A stretch of DNA of 64,000 bases from Nitzschia sp. DOCU1 (GCA_951394045.1 OX595985.1:1612001-1676000), one strand, 5' to 3'; positions 38,508-50,279 are shown, numbered from the stretch's first letter. Notes: a model not told the origin generated them from the sequence alone. Program-made: numbers and translations.

Positions 38508-38877
38508 GCTTCGATTTCTCTGTAGCAGAAAGAACAAGGACTACTCAATGAAGTAATAACGAGAAGAAATGGACATGGACAACAGCGTTGGGTGTCAACA
38601 ACGCCGCACCCCCATCACGGCTGCCATCCATCACATCATGTGATGTGTGTGGGTGTCGCGGGCGAAGGGAAGTAGAGGAATCCTTTCATTCCCCCTTTTA
38701 AATTAGCCATCCCCTTCTCACCGGGATTTCCCCCACTTTTTCGCTTTGTGGTCGTCGCTTTTTTGGTGGTCGGGTGTGCGCTCGCTGGGATAGAGTGGAA
38801 CAAAGTGCTGCAACAACCCACAACTCGAAGAAAGGCGCCTCATTGTATGTCAAAAAGCATTTACCTGTAGCTAAACC
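38508..38877. other. Divergent promoter region
   Basis: 370 bp between the membrane-protein and PHPT1-like starts. It contains a near-palindrome CATCACATCATGTGATGTG around 38629-38647. No gene is seen. Confidence 0.5.
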
Positions 38878-39339
38878 ATGTTCACTACCAACGAAGAAGA
38901 TCAAAGAGAAGCCGCCAAGCTTCAACGGAGACTCCAGGATGCAGCCGACGACGATTCCGACGACTATACGCCCGGTACATCCTCCAGCTATCGGATCCCG
39001 AATGTTTCCATCGATGCCGGTGCCCACAAATATGTCTTGATGAGTGCGATTATTCCGGGAGGCGGTGAACGACAACACTTTGTCGTTAGTCGACGCGGCG
39101 CCGAATACCATCGCAATGTGGCCGAACCGTTTGTGGAAGCATTGGAGAGAAGTGGCTACAAGAGCATTCAAGTTCTGGGAGGGGGGCGCATTGCGCTGAA
39201 CCAAGAAAAGAAAACAATATCCATATATGGATATTCCTACGGGTTTGGACTGGCCGATCATGCGCTGAGTCAATCGGTGGTGGAGAAGGATCCGCGATAT
39301 CAGGATTTCCAAATTAGCTGGAGCAATGATGGATATTAA
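38878..39339 (+). CDS. PHPT1: Protein histidine phosphatase (PHPT1/Janus family)
   Basis: 153 residues, single exon. It closely follows the Janus/Ocnus family. IPNVSIDAGAHKYVL opens the domain (near 40). AEYHRNVAEP (near 78-87) contains the catalytic His, equivalent to His53 of human PHPT1. GGGRI and IYGYSYGFGLADH follow, and the C-terminal WSNDGY is the family's typical end. The enzyme removes phosphate from phosphohistidine in proteins and is cytosolic. The 35-residue acidic N-terminal extension is disordered. Length is slightly above the usual 125 residues because of it. Confidence 0.92.
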   Translation: MFTTNEEDQREAAKLQRRLQDAADDDSDDYTPGTSSSYRIPNVSIDAGAHKYVLMSAIIPGGGERQHFVVSRRGAEYHRNVAEPFVEALERSGYKSIQVLGGGRIALNQEKKTISIYGYSYGFGLADHALSQSVVEKDPRYQDFQISWSNDGY

Positions 39340-39496
39340 TGCTTGAACTATGATAATGCAGCTAGAGAACAGAAGTCTGTGCACGCTCAAAAGTCAGAAA
39401 CTAGCAAAATGAAGTCTATGCTGGCTGTATGGTTAGCGATCAGTAGTAAAGAAACAGCTGCCGCCGTCGGCTAGGACGAAAAAATGCCACTCCATC

Positions 39497-41847
39497 TTAG
39501 GTGAATTCAGTCACAGCGCTTGCCTGAGGACTAGTATTGTTGGAAGGCTCCTGGTGATTCTCATGGACATGCATTCGTTTAAAGTCAATGCATCGCGCGG
39601 ACACGGGGGTCAAATCCTTGGTAGACACGTCCTTAACATGCCTGGGTGTTTCCACGACCATTGGACTCGCTTGTGCCATCTCCAAAATGCGTCCGGGTTT
39701 GCGTACCGAGCCAATCCGACTCTTCTTCGTCTTCTGCTGGACACTAGGCGTCAGATCCGTCATTTCAGAAAGTTCCCGTTTCGGAGAATCGTCATTGTCG
39801 TCCGCAGTTCCGCTGGGCGACGAAGATTCCGAGCTACTCTCCCCGCAGGATGTCGCACGAACAGCCGCCGCCCCATTGCTAAGGTCGACTGGACTTTCTT
39901 CTGTTTCCGCTTTCTTTCGTTTGGGTGACTGGAATTGTTTCAAAAGATTCTTTTGTGGCGTCTTGTAATCCCCTTCTTCCATGGATTGATTGCGGCTATC
40001 CGGTGGCGTCGTGGAATTACTAGCAGGAGGTGTACTTTCCTGTTTTTCCGCCGCTATTGTCGATGAATGCCCCGACATTTCCGTCATTGCGACTGCTGCC
40101 ATTAGCAATGCGTTCACGGCGGTCTTTTCCGCCGTGGTAGGATCAAACATGATCGATCGCGTTTCGTCCACCTTGGCAGCTTGTTCCCCTGATGGTGGTG
40201 ATTCTTCCGACGCCAAGGACGGCATAGACGACTCGCCATCCTGCGACGGCGTTCGTCGGGGAGCATTGACCGACTTATCCGCCGCTGGTGACGCGTGTTT
40301 CAAGAACGCCTGTATAACATCATGGACGAAGAGGGAAACATCAGTAAGACATACAATGGATGTCATACAACAGCTGCGACCTCCAAAAACAACAACAAAC
40401 TTACCAGATTTTGTGCTGCATTCATCATGTACGGTTCTCGTTTGCGCGGTTCTTCCCCTGCCGCAATAGCTGCCACCAAAAGTCCAGGTCCACGCTGCAT
40501 CGTCATCATGGGTGGCGGCGGTGGTGGGAAAGGCCCCGGCTGTCCCATGACATTTTTGCATCCAACACATCGACAATTGTCACTGCACTTGACACTGCCA
40601 GCATAGCATTCACAATATTTTTTCATGCACGCACTCTTGCGGCATTTACACCCCAATTTGTGCGCCAATTCTGGTGCCAAAGTATCCGGCACCGACTTTT
40701 TGAACTTGGTATCAAATGCTTGTGGATTCCGCGATAAAATGTTCCGAATGGCTTCTTGTCGTTCCCGTTCATACGTCATGGTATTTTGGCAGACCATGCA
40801 ACGACAATTTGGACCACAGTAAATTCTGACTGCGAAACATTGACAATACAGTTTAAGACATTTGGTCTTTTTGCAAGTGCATCCCATGGTCGTGACTTCT
40901 TCGCGATGGGACGATTCAATTTGACTCGGACTGGTTGCTCCATCGCGTGCATCCGCTTCGGAGGGAGTTTCGGTACTGGACGAGGCGCTAATCGTCGTCT
41001 GCTGGGCACGTTTGGCACGTAAATGAGATAGCGCCTCGCGTCGTAAGGTAGTATCCGAGAACCGATAGGGCCCCAAAGGTCCAGCATCATTGGGGAGTGG
41101 GGGGCCCTCCCCTCGATAGTGAGCTGGAAGAGGGGGAGGAGGCGGGTAAGGATGCGGCCCTCCTTCATAATAGTGTCCATATTCACCCCAAGCCCGATGG
41201 TGAGGCGGGGGCGGCCCCATGTGATGCTCATCTCCTCTGAATGGCGGCGGGTATGGTGGATGGTGGAGGTGGGGGTGATGAGGATGAGGCGGTGGCGGTC
41301 CATGCTCGCCCGCAGGAGGAACACCCGGATGATGGTAGGGATGCGGCGGGGGCGGGGGATCTCTACTAGGGGTTGGTCCAGTGGGGCTTTCCGTCGCATT
41401 TTTGCGTGGAGATGTGCTTGGCTGAGATCCCGCCGGTGAGCTTTTATTGGTGTTATTGGCTGCAGCAGGGGCTGCTGGAGGCGCCGCTGGCCCAGGGTAA
41501 TGCGGCAGGGGAAGGGAGGAACCCTGCTGCTTTCTCATTTCATATTGCGCTGCTGTGTAAGGTCCAGGGGGAGGAATGCCTCTGGCGGGACCTTCTGCCC
41601 CGTTGGTTTGTGGGAGTGAGTGATCGTATCCAGGTGGTGGGGGCGGATAGGGATGATAATAATGAACAGCAGGATGATGAACTGGCGGTGGTGGATACGG
41701 CGGTACAACAGATCCACTGACAGGGCTAGGACCCGTGCGAGGAGAGCCGTCTACTTTGCCCTTGTCGCCCTTGCTTGTGGAAGAGGAAGGAGACCCTTCT
41801 TCCTGCTCGTTCTTGACGGACACTTCCTGCTGGTCGGATGCCACCAT
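39497..41847 (-). CDS. CXC-domain (TSO1/LIN54-like) DNA-binding protein
   Basis: Two exons, 41847-40405 and 40309-39497, separated by a 95-bp intron with GTAAGT donor; 751 residues. The N-terminal 280 residues are Pro/His/Gly-rich and low complexity. Two CXC domains follow near residues 345-385 and 420-460: CKKTKCLKLYCQCFAV and CKCRKSACMKKYCECYAG, each ending in a CRC..C..N motif. This pair defines CPP proteins (plant TSO1, animal LIN54/tesmin), which bind CHR-type promoter elements and act in cell-cycle gene control. The C-terminal third is Ser/Thr-rich, with KRKKAETEE and KKSRIGSVRKPGR patches that may be nuclear signals. It is convergent with PHPT1. Confidence 0.9.
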
Positions 41848-42617
41848 ATTAACAGATTCTCAAAAATACCGATAAGAACAACACTGAGAGTGAGACGGAT
41901 GCTCGCGAAACAATAATGCCGTTGCTTGCCTTGCTGCGATTGGTTTCAATGGCAAGGACAACAACAGTGAAACTTGGAAACCGACTCCACTTTTGGGCGG
42001 GTGCACCATTTTGGCTGCCGCTAGAGTAGATGGTGGCTGAACAAAAAGAGCTCCAGCGAGCCTCCTGCAATGCACACCACATGGTAGGATCTCCCGCCAC
42101 GTGCGACTTTTTTAATCTATCAAAAGTAGACGACGATCTTGTGGAGGGGAGGCCTCAACGCTGGCGCAATAAGTCGGGCATGAAATCTAAATCCTCATTA
42201 CTGGAGTCTGAATAATCCTTGGCATGTCGTAGCGACAATCCATCCCATCTTTTCCCGCCTTTTTCCGTTGCGCAGCATTTCGAATTTCAAATTTGACGCA
42301 TGATTCCCGATAGGGACTCAATCGAGTGAGTGGATGGCGAAGGCATTCCAACAAAGCGGTCTGGCTTTGACCGCATTTGGTGCTCCTTTGAGTGGCAATG
42401 ACGCTAAAGACGCACTGACGTACAGATATAAAAGGACACATTTCGATGAAAATCAGGACTACCATCACTACTACTTTCACCATCTTCTCTCTCTTCATTC
42501 TTTCTGTCCGATTTTATTGCACCTCAGTGGAACAACCGTCATAACCTTGAAACTGCTGTTTACTGTATGGAGTGATTGACTATTCGGGGGTTGTAACGAT
42601 TCATATAGTTTGTTGCC
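41848..42617. other. Divergent promoter region, no gene seen
   Basis: 770 bp between the CXC gene and the large solenoid gene. ORFs are short and lack features. A TATA-like ATATAAAAGG occurs at about 42425, roughly 190 bp upstream of the next start codon. Confidence 0.45.
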
Positions 42618-45600
42618 ATGGTGTCTCGAATTACTAGGCTGCCCTTGCCGGCGGATCTGGACAATCAGATGCCCGGGTGGGACGCAACGATTGAAGCGGA
42701 TGATGACAATGCTGCCCATACTTCGCTCTCGACATCCAGTACGTCCCGGGGCTTGGCGGCGATTGCAGCCGGTCGGAGTTTGAGAAGGTGCATTTCTACC
42801 CACGCTCTGGCCCATGAACACGTCGTCTGTGGCATTGATTCTTCTTCAACTGAGCAATGGATACGTTGGACGACTTCGTTGGCGCCCCATCGCGTCTGTC
42901 AAGTGGCGAGCAACGCGACGGGGACGTTGATTGCGGCTTCCTTAGATAACGGGACGCTATCCATTTTACGGGGATCCGATGGTACCGTCTTGGCGACACG
43001 ACGAGTGGCACCGGAAGGAACGCGATTGCCCGCGTCTGTAGAGTTTGTCATGCCGTCGTCGACGACGACTCAAAGCACCAGTCATGCCGACACGTTGATG
43101 ATTTTGCCGCCCGAAGAAGGGCCGCCGATTTTAGTGTCAAACATGCAGGGCGATCGTCTCAATTCCGTCGACAATCCAGGTGTTGTGGCAGAAGCTGCAA
43201 GAAGCATGGGCTTGCATGCATTGCGATTGGAAGGGTGCGAGGATATTCGGGCCATGCAGGGACTGGCATTGCCTGGTAGCGGCAGTAGTGACGAAGAAAC
43301 AATGCGGCTGTCCATTGTGGACGGTGATGGGAAGCTGGCAGTCTACGATTATCATTTGAAGGGAAAAGAAGCGACTCTGGTAGACCGAGATGTTCGACTG
43401 GGGGAGGAGGAAGAGGCTGACGACAGCACTTGGGAAATTGATTTAGAGGTGGGGCTTCGGGTGCATGCTGTGCCGATTTCCAACGACACAGTGGCGTCCT
43501 ATCTTGTTTTGAGCCTTTATTCGGGCTGTCACACAAAAATTTGCTGGTTGCGTCTGGAGGACTTGACTGTCGCCTGCGAATACCACATTCCGTCGCCTAC
43601 TCTGGGCGTGGCTCTTCCGAAACGGACTCGTATCCTGGCAATGGAACCAGTTGCAAGTTGTTCCCCGCATGGTGCTCTAGCCTTGGTACTTACTATTAAA
43701 GTTCCAGGTGACAAGCCTCATTTTGAAACTCGCATTATTCAAGCAACTGTTGGCGATGCACTGGAGGAACGAGCGGTCAAGCATCCACATTTAGTGTATA
43801 CCATTCCAGTGCCCTCCTCGGTCGAGTCAATGTCCATTGCGGCTACCAATAACTCACCGTACTCGTTCCTGTGCAAGACATGGTCTGGCCAGAACCAGTA
43901 TGATTGTCATCATTTCACTACACCAAGTAGCGACACGACCGTGGGGACGATTCGACTCCTCTGTGCCAATGAAAAGTTCTTGGAAGCACAGAATGCCCTC
44001 ATCCAAAGTCAAGACGAAAGCTTTGTCAAAGATCCATTTGCTCGATTTCATTCCTCTGAAATCACGGTCAAGCGCCTGGACTGTGTCCTCGACGCGGGAA
44101 GTATCTCGAGCCCTCAAGCCATGGCCGATTCTCAAGAATGCCTGGAGCAGCTAGTCAAGGGCTCCCTCTCTGGAAATTCCTTGGGCCAAAAGGCGTTCAT
44201 GGTCGTTGTGGATCGTATCTTGAACTGGCCCGACGACATGGCTCTTCGAAATCCGCCGTTTCTACAAGAAGTTGCTGCAGTCCTGGACGCTATGATAATG
44301 GCCATGACCAGTGTATCTTCAGTCTTTTCGGGCTCGGACGAGCACTCTACCAAGCTTGTGGCTCTCCAAGAGCGGCGACAAGTAGTACATTATGTTCAGG
44401 ACTTGCTACAGACAAACGAGGCAGCCCCAGTCAAAATGACAAAGGCCTTTTCTCGTGTGCAGACTTTCAAGGACCTATTCGCAACCTTGGTCGAACACAA
44501 CTACTTTGAAGCAGCCGAATCATTGGCTCGTTCTAATCTGCGTTCCAAATTGACCGCCGAGTCCATGGCTTCTGCGGTCTTGCTCATTTCGCCAAAGGTG
44601 CATCCGCGACTCTATGCCAATCTTTTGATGGAAACCATTTTCCCCAACTTGAGCATTAGTCATGAGCTGTTGCCGTCGATTCTGGCCTGGGCTTGCAAGA
44701 CCGCGGACGCTTTTGATGCAGATGTCACGAATGAGAATGGTCTGGACGACGCGATTGCACTATTAGAGTCTGCGGAACGAGCCACGAAAGACCTTCGCCT
44801 GCGCGTCCACTCTTCCTTCGCCTCTTTTACTCCGTTTGTCGAAAAATTAGGCACCAAACGCCGCAAGGTTGACTTGTCCAAGAGTGCAATCAGTGGCGTT
44901 GACGCTAGCTTTGATAGTTTAGCATCGGGAAAATCCTCGTTGGAGGAGTCTGAGAAGACACCCAAAACGGAGTCAGAGATGGACTTTCAACGGCCTAATC
45001 CTACGATTTTGGAGATGGGACGTCTTCAAGGCGGCGCCAAAAAGACGCGGTTGAACGCACAGGACTATCAAATAGATGCCGTGGATGAAACTGAAGAGAC
45101 GGTGGAATTTAAATTATCTTCGGCTAGATGCTTGAAATATGCTCGCTCATTGGGTTTGAACGAGAGTCTCGTGACATTGGGGACTTTTGCCAAGTGTGGT
45201 GGGGCGCAGAATATTGCCAAGGAACTGGTGCGGCTCTTCTCTTCCACTGCTCCAACTCATGAAACGAGATACGACGGCCTATGCCACAAAGTAGAGCCCT
45301 TTTGCGCCAGTGCCAGGGCAAACTTTGATGATGCTTTGATTTCTTATGTCCATGACTTGTGCTCTGGAAAGAATACCCGCAAGACTTCCATTGAAGAAGC
45401 CGCGTCAGTGGCTAGATGCGGAACGACCGCAGGGACGAAATGCCAAGTGACGTTGATTGCTCTCCGGGCTGCCTTGTTCTGCCGGTTCTCCCCTCCCTGG
45501 TTGACGGAACTGTCGCGAGAAGCAATTGAGTGGGCGGCGGGTGACTCGTCCCTTCGTTCGGAGTTGGAAGAAGCCTCTAGGTTGCTTTTGATTGACGGTA

Positions 45601-48600
45601 TCGTCGGGCGATATTGTGGAGAAGGGGCCAAGGAGTTATTCCATGTCGATGATCCGCGGCACGCTATTCGATTGCTACAATTTGTCGCCCGACATTTCCA
45701 GCACGAGGCTGTATTGAAGGACTCGTTGGATCTCTGTGATGCCTATGCACACCTCTCGCGGGAGGAGGCGTGTAGTCGTATCCTCGAGAACGCTATTCTT
45801 CAGGCTGATGAAATCACGGCAGCTAAACTTTTGACAGCTCTCTACGAGCGCAATGGTTTGTTGGCCAAATCCACTTTTTCCAGGGTGATAGCCATTTGCA
45901 TCGAGTTGGTGGACGAGGCTGCAACGGAGTACGCCGCAGCGCATGAAGTAGAAAGAGGTGTCAAGTTTAACAAGGCCGTCTCTTGTGCAATGACTCTGAC
46001 AAGTATTGCCCTTTCCCAAATCCATTCTCATGCCAGTATCAATGAAGACGGATTCTCCACTGTTCACTTTGACGAGTCTGCGTTGGACGAGCTTCTTTGC
46101 AACCTGAAGCGGATCGACACGCTCATGAAAGATCATTCTGTGTGCCTACCCCTCTCCGCGTTACAGTCTCCAAAGACCCTGGTGAAGACAATCTCAGATA
46201 TGCTTGTCCCTGTTGTGGAAGCCTACCTTTCCGACGACTCCGCAGCAGCTGGTACGATGGTGACTCGGACCAAACGGGCTTGCTCCCTCTTATCAAACTC
46301 AATAGGGCTGGAAAGTTCTGATCTCTGGTTTGCCGCAGTTGGGTCCTCGGCATGTCGTATGGCAATGAAATCAAAGAATCAAGAATGCCTAGATTTCATG
46401 ACAGATTTGGGGCTTTTTGAGGCTGCGCACAACAGCCTATCGGCCAGAAGCTGTCTGGCGGTTGCACTCGCCTATTGCTTGAAGGCGTCGAAGCTCTCGT
46501 CCAGCCAAGAACACATCCGCCCGGCAATGAAGCATATCATAATGGCATTGTCCTTGCTTCAAGATCGTGCTCTTTTGAAATGCCCCGAGCATTTTCTTGA
46601 TACGACGTTGTCGATTGCAGAGCTTTGCGATGTCGTCACTCAAGTTCTTGTGCGAGCAGATGAAGGACTTGGAGAAGAGCTCGATGCTTTCCGCAAAAAG
46701 TTGCAGGGGAAGACAGATACCAAGAATTGCGCAAAGGATACAGTGTTGGTGCGTCGTTCGGTGTTACAACCGACCTGGTATGTTGGCGACGGTCTTTTGC
46801 TGCCGCCGTCGGAAACGTTGAACATGGCCCTGCAATTTTGCAAACAAGCTCTGCAAGATCCTGCTCGAAGTGATTCTATTTTGGGGCTCCATTCATTTGT
46901 TGAGGGTCGTGGTGCGTACAGTCTCGGCTTGCGTCTGTTGTCATTTGCCGTGGCTACTCGTATGGCAACGAATGAAAAAGATCCTTCCTATTTTGGAATC
47001 CAGGAAGCAGGCAGACGGAACATCGTTTCCCTCGCTGAACGCTACGTCGGAGGCACCAGTAATGGGATTACAAGTGGCATTGTAGATTCTCAGATGGCAG
47101 CGGCCGCATTACTATGTCTTCCATTGAAAATGGCTTTTAGTGTTTACAAGTCATCGCTTCCGACTGCCATTTCGACAAGAGATTTTTCAAGGGTAATCAA
47201 GTTGGCCAACGTCGGGATTGCTTCTGGCAGCGGAACACTATTTTGCACGTCGACGGCGCCGCCTCTCGAGCACTGGGCGCGTCAACGTAAGTTTGTTGCA
47301 CAATGTCGGGAGCTGGCATTGCGAGCTACTTGGTGGAAGATCCTTCAAGATTATGGTGTACAGTTTGATACAAACCGCTTCCAAGATTCTACCCAGTCAT
47401 CCAAGGAGAAGACGAAGGCATCATCCAAGTATGTCACTGCATTGCTGCAGCCTTTTATCTCAAGCCTTTCAAAGAGGCACTCAGATCCCGTTGTTGTCTT
47501 TAAATATTTGGTAGAATTTGCGGAAGCTTTTGGTCTAGGGCGTGATGTGCCTGTTCAGCAGTATGTGACGTATTTGCTGTCTCCCCCGGAGCCTCATACT
47601 GCAGCGGCGGACGACGATATTCGCCTTAAGCTCGCGCGTCTTGAGTCGATTGTCAAGTCACTCCTTCGTCGATTGGAATCACAAGCCGAGCGTACGTCAG
47701 TCCTTCGGGAATGTGTCCGTCGTCTCGAGGAACCCGAGAAGTCATGTGACTATGAGCGTCTCTCTGTCGTGCTCAACCTTTATCAGGCAGAGCTGAATGC
47801 GTTGTTGATCAAGAATCCGAAGGAAGCGGTGCTTAAGGGTCAAATTATCGAGTTGGAATTGATCGACAGGCGTCGAGATGCACTGGCAATTCTTTCGTGG
47901 TACTTCCAAGGCGACATGATAAGCGAGCGACCATCTTTTTCGAAACTCTTCCTTCCACTTCCTGGCTCGTGGGAAGACGACTACACCCAGAACACCCATC
48001 GGATTTCACGTCGCATACTTGGTCCTGAATCATCGGAGGAATTCGATCCGCTAGAGCCTTTTTGCAAGGTCTTGGGATCCTCTAAAGGAAATGCCGCCGC
48101 TTCTGCGCTCGCACCACTCTGTCTTTCTCTCGGTGTCCCCCGGGGGTACATTCACGCGTGTGCTCTTCTTGCTAAATTCAAACAATCCAAAGAAGCTGGT
48201 GCTGCTTTGCCATCGTTCGCGGACGATGTTCTACCAGTCTTGAACCGACTTCAGTTCTCCGAGGATGTGACGGAGCTCGCGGAATGGTGCGCGACCCAAT
48301 ATCGCTTCGAGGACGAAGACAAGTTGCAATGCCTGGATCACGCGCTGAACTTTGCCATGAAAGCGTCCAACGAAACCGAGGCGAAATACTTTCGAAGTGC
48401 TGGGAACGAAGAGGTCGAGGGTATCGTTTCCAAGGCTCTGGATCGGGTCAAGCGAATCACCACTACCAAAGATCTGCTTGCCGATAGGCTGGCTATCAAT
48501 GCAATCCTGAAGTCAGCCGGCCTCGGCGAGGATGACCAGTCGAGTTCTCTAAATGATATTGTCCGCGCGTTGATGGTGAAACTGGACGAAACGATTTGGC

Positions 48601-50279
48601 GGAAGGAAGAGTTTTCTCCAGAGCACTTTGTTGAGACGTTTGTCGGTGAAGCATCTCTAATTGCATCGGAGGCGTGCCTTTGCCCCAAGAAAGCAATGTC
48701 AGTGGGACAACTCCGCCTATTTTCGAGTCTGATCCATCGTGCATCAACTGCTTTAGCTGACAAGTACTCACATGTGCAACTGAGTTCCATCGCCAGACGA
48801 TTGGTGCGACGATGGCTTTTCTACGGAGACCAGCTGGGTCGAGCTGAAGACTCTCTTCCTTCTTTTGAGTCTGAAGGTGCTTCGACTAAAGTTGAGGAAA
48901 ATCTTCTGCCTGGCATCGACGAAGATGACACGATGAATTTTGTCATGGATCTGAATGCTTTGCAACAAGGCAACAACACATGGGCTAGCAACTATGCGCC
49001 GGAAGAGAGCCATCTGCAATCTAGCCGACTGACGTCAGAAGAAGAACCCAAGATGCTCGCCTCAAGCGGATCCGCAAGAGAAGTATCTGAGCGATTAAGT
49101 CGAAGGGCATCCTTGCGCGTTGCGTTTGTAATGGCGTTCACATGTGACTCCCACTCCACGAGTGTCGCCGATCTTTCAACGAATGACGAGAACCACGAGC
49201 CGCTTCAGAATACTAAAATCAAACCAAGCAGACTTCGTCAAAAGCTTTCTGCAGTCGGAAGCAAACAGCGCGTCCACGATGTTTTGGAACATAGCCGAGA
49301 GCTTCTACGCATTGTCTTTGCTAAGTCAATTTCGTCTGGGTGGATTGTTCGCGACTCGGATCTCTCCTTCGATTCCAGATCATCTGCCATGGAGCCCTCA
49401 AACGGCAAGCAAACCATTACCTTTGCGATGCGGCATCGTGCCCTTCGGGTTGCTGCGATTCTCTGTCCCCAGGATGCACTCCAGGACGTGGTTGATCAAG
49501 AAGAGCACATGCCGGGGAACAATTCATCTCTACGAAAGGTGGCTTTTGCCGCCTTTGTAGCAAAGGAAATCGAAGAAATGGGCTTGCCACTCCCGCATTC
49601 CGACCTATCACAGCTTTCAACAATTCATTTTCCATCGTATGCTCGCACCCTGTGGAGGCACCATCGAGACGACAAGCGCTCGAAGGGGCGATTGCTACTT
49701 TTGATTCTTGAAATGTATTTGAAGGAGCGAATATCGGATCATGATTTCCTTTTGTCAGTCGTTGCCGAGATGGAGAAGCTTGACCTTCCCAGGACGCTGC
49801 TCTTGGCCTTTGACCGCATTGGAGAATACCTCACCAGAATCGGACCGGATCTTGCTTTGGCCTTCATTGAAAAGGTAGGGTCAAGACTAGCCGTTGTGGC
49901 GCGATCTCTTTCTGAAAGAATCGTTAGGGAGTTGGCTTCTATCGACGATGACCCGACCTCCTGGTCAGGAGATGAAAACAATATCATTGTCATTACGCTT
50001 CATAGGCTTTCGGTCGTTCTAGAATGTTTTGCGAAGACGGCCGAAGGGCAGACTGTCTTAATTGGCTTCGTTGACAGTGTACTCACTTTGGTCGAACGAT
50101 CGAACATTTTGCAACATGATATCGCGGGGATCCTTCAAAAGCTAGTTCGGCATATCACGGATAGGGGAGAGAAGGCCAGTCGAGAGGAGCTAGTGAAAGC
50201 CTTCGATTATGAAGGGGCGAGTGCAGCTACTATTGTGCAGCGGAATGAGGGTCTTTCAGCGGAGCCAGAGCTCTGCTAG
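42618..50279 (+). CDS. Giant single-exon propeller-solenoid protein
   Basis: 2,553 residues without an intron or stop. The first 450 residues are beta-rich and may be a WD-like propeller (VASNATGTLIAASLDNGTLS, then LSIVDGDGKLAVYDYHLKG). The remaining 2,000 residues are alpha-helical and look like a long solenoid. This build resembles Rod/KNTC1 (RZZ kinetochore complex) and NBAS/Sec39 (Golgi-ER tether), which share it. Similar builds also occur in nucleoporins. I could not find a diagnostic motif, so the family call is weak. No signal peptide or membrane segment is seen. It faces CPSF1 with only 134 bp between stops. Confidence 0.55.
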   Translation: MVSRITRLPLPADLDNQMPGWDATIEADDDNAAHTSLSTSSTSRGLAAIAAGRSLRRCISTHALAHEHVVCGIDSSSTEQWIRWTTSLAPHRVCQVASNATGTLIAASLDNGTLSILRGSDGTVLATRRVAPEGTRLPASVEFVMPSSTTTQSTSHADTLMILPPEEGPPILVSNMQGDRLNSVDNPGVVAEAARSMGLHALRLEGCEDIRAMQGLALPGSGSSDEETMRLSIVDGDGKLAVYDYHLKGKEATLVDRDVRLGEEEEADDSTWEIDLEVGLRVHAVPISNDTVASYLVLSLYSGCHTKICWLRLEDLTVACEYHIPSPTLGVALPKRTRILAMEPVASCSPHGALALVLTIKVPGDKPHFETRIIQATVGDALEERAVKHPHLVYTIPVPSSVESMSIAATNNSPYSFLCKTWSGQNQYDCHHFTTPSSDTTVGTIRLLCANEKFLEAQNALIQSQDESFVKDPFARFHSSEITVKRLDCVLDAGSISSPQAMADSQECLEQLVKGSLSGNSLGQKAFMVVVDRILNWPDDMALRNPPFLQEVAAVLDAMIMAMTSVSSVFSGSDEHSTKLVALQERRQVVHYVQDLLQTNEAAPVKMTKAFSRVQTFKDLFATLVEHNYFEAAESLARSNLRSKLTAESMASAVLLISPKVHPRLYANLLMETIFPNLSISHELLPSILAWACKTADAFDADVTNENGLDDAIALLESAERATKDLRLRVHSSFASFTPFVEKLGTKRRKVDLSKSAISGVDASFDSLASGKSSLEESEKTPKTESEMDFQRPNPTILEMGRLQGGAKKTRLNAQDYQIDAVDETEETVEFKLSSARCLKYARSLGLNESLVTLGTFAKCGGAQNIAKELVRLFSSTAPTHETRYDGLCHKVEPFCASARANFDDALISYVHDLCSGKNTRKTSIEEAASVARCGTTAGTKCQVTLIALRAALFCRFSPPWLTELSREAIEWAAGDSSLRSELEEASRLLLIDGIVGRYCGEGAKELFHVDDPRHAIRLLQFVARHFQHEAVLKDSLDLCDAYAHLSREEACSRILENAILQADEITAAKLLTALYERNGLLAKSTFSRVIAICIELVDEAATEYAAAHEVERGVKFNKAVSCAMTLTSIALSQIHSHASINEDGFSTVHFDESALDELLCNLKRIDTLMKDHSVCLPLSALQSPKTLVKTISDMLVPVVEAYLSDDSAAAGTMVTRTKRACSLLSNSIGLESSDLWFAAVGSSACRMAMKSKNQECLDFMTDLGLFEAAHNSLSARSCLAVALAYCLKASKLSSSQEHIRPAMKHIIMALSLLQDRALLKCPEHFLDTTLSIAELCDVVTQVLVRADEGLGEELDAFRKKLQGKTDTKNCAKDTVLVRRSVLQPTWYVGDGLLLPPSETLNMALQFCKQALQDPARSDSILGLHSFVEGRGAYSLGLRLLSFAVATRMATNEKDPSYFGIQEAGRRNIVSLAERYVGGTSNGITSGIVDSQMAAAALLCLPLKMAFSVYKSSLPTAISTRDFSRVIKLANVGIASGSGTLFCTSTAPPLEHWARQRKFVAQCRELALRATWWKILQDYGVQFDTNRFQDSTQSSKEKTKASSKYVTALLQPFISSLSKRHSDPVVVFKYLVEFAEAFGLGRDVPVQQYVTYLLSPPEPHTAAADDDIRLKLARLESIVKSLLRRLESQAERTSVLRECVRRLEEPEKSCDYERLSVVLNLYQAELNALLIKNPKEAVLKGQIIELELIDRRRDALAILSWYFQGDMISERPSFSKLFLPLPGSWEDDYTQNTHRISRRILGPESSEEFDPLEPFCKVLGSSKGNAAASALAPLCLSLGVPRGYIHACALLAKFKQSKEAGAALPSFADDVLPVLNRLQFSEDVTELAEWCATQYRFEDEDKLQCLDHALNFAMKASNETEAKYFRSAGNEEVEGIVSKALDRVKRITTTKDLLADRLAINAILKSAGLGEDDQSSSLNDIVRALMVKLDETIWRKEEFSPEHFVETFVGEASLIASEACLCPKKAMSVGQLRLFSSLIHRASTALADKYSHVQLSSIARRLVRRWLFYGDQLGRAEDSLPSFESEGASTKVEENLLPGIDEDDTMNFVMDLNALQQGNNTWASNYAPEESHLQSSRLTSEEEPKMLASSGSAREVSERLSRRASLRVAFVMAFTCDSHSTSVADLSTNDENHEPLQNTKIKPSRLRQKLSAVGSKQRVHDVLEHSRELLRIVFAKSISSGWIVRDSDLSFDSRSSAMEPSNGKQTITFAMRHRALRVAAILCPQDALQDVVDQEEHMPGNNSSLRKVAFAAFVAKEIEEMGLPLPHSDLSQLSTIHFPSYARTLWRHHRDDKRSKGRLLLLILEMYLKERISDHDFLLSVVAEMEKLDLPRTLLLAFDRIGEYLTRIGPDLALAFIEKVGSRLAVVARSLSERIVRELASIDDDPTSWSGDENNIIVITLHRLSVVLECFAKTAEGQTVLIGFVDSVLTLVERSNILQHDIAGILQKLVRHITDRGEKASREELVKAFDYEGASAATIVQRNEGLSAEPELC

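Noticed and set aside
40776..41399. 207-codon minus-strand ORF inside the CXC gene
   Set aside because: Shadow frame of the Pro-rich and CXC coding region; the real frame shows two complete CXC domains.
46438..46822. Open frames on both strands within the giant gene
   Set aside because: Short shadow frames of the 2,553-codon gene; they lack a start context or family features.
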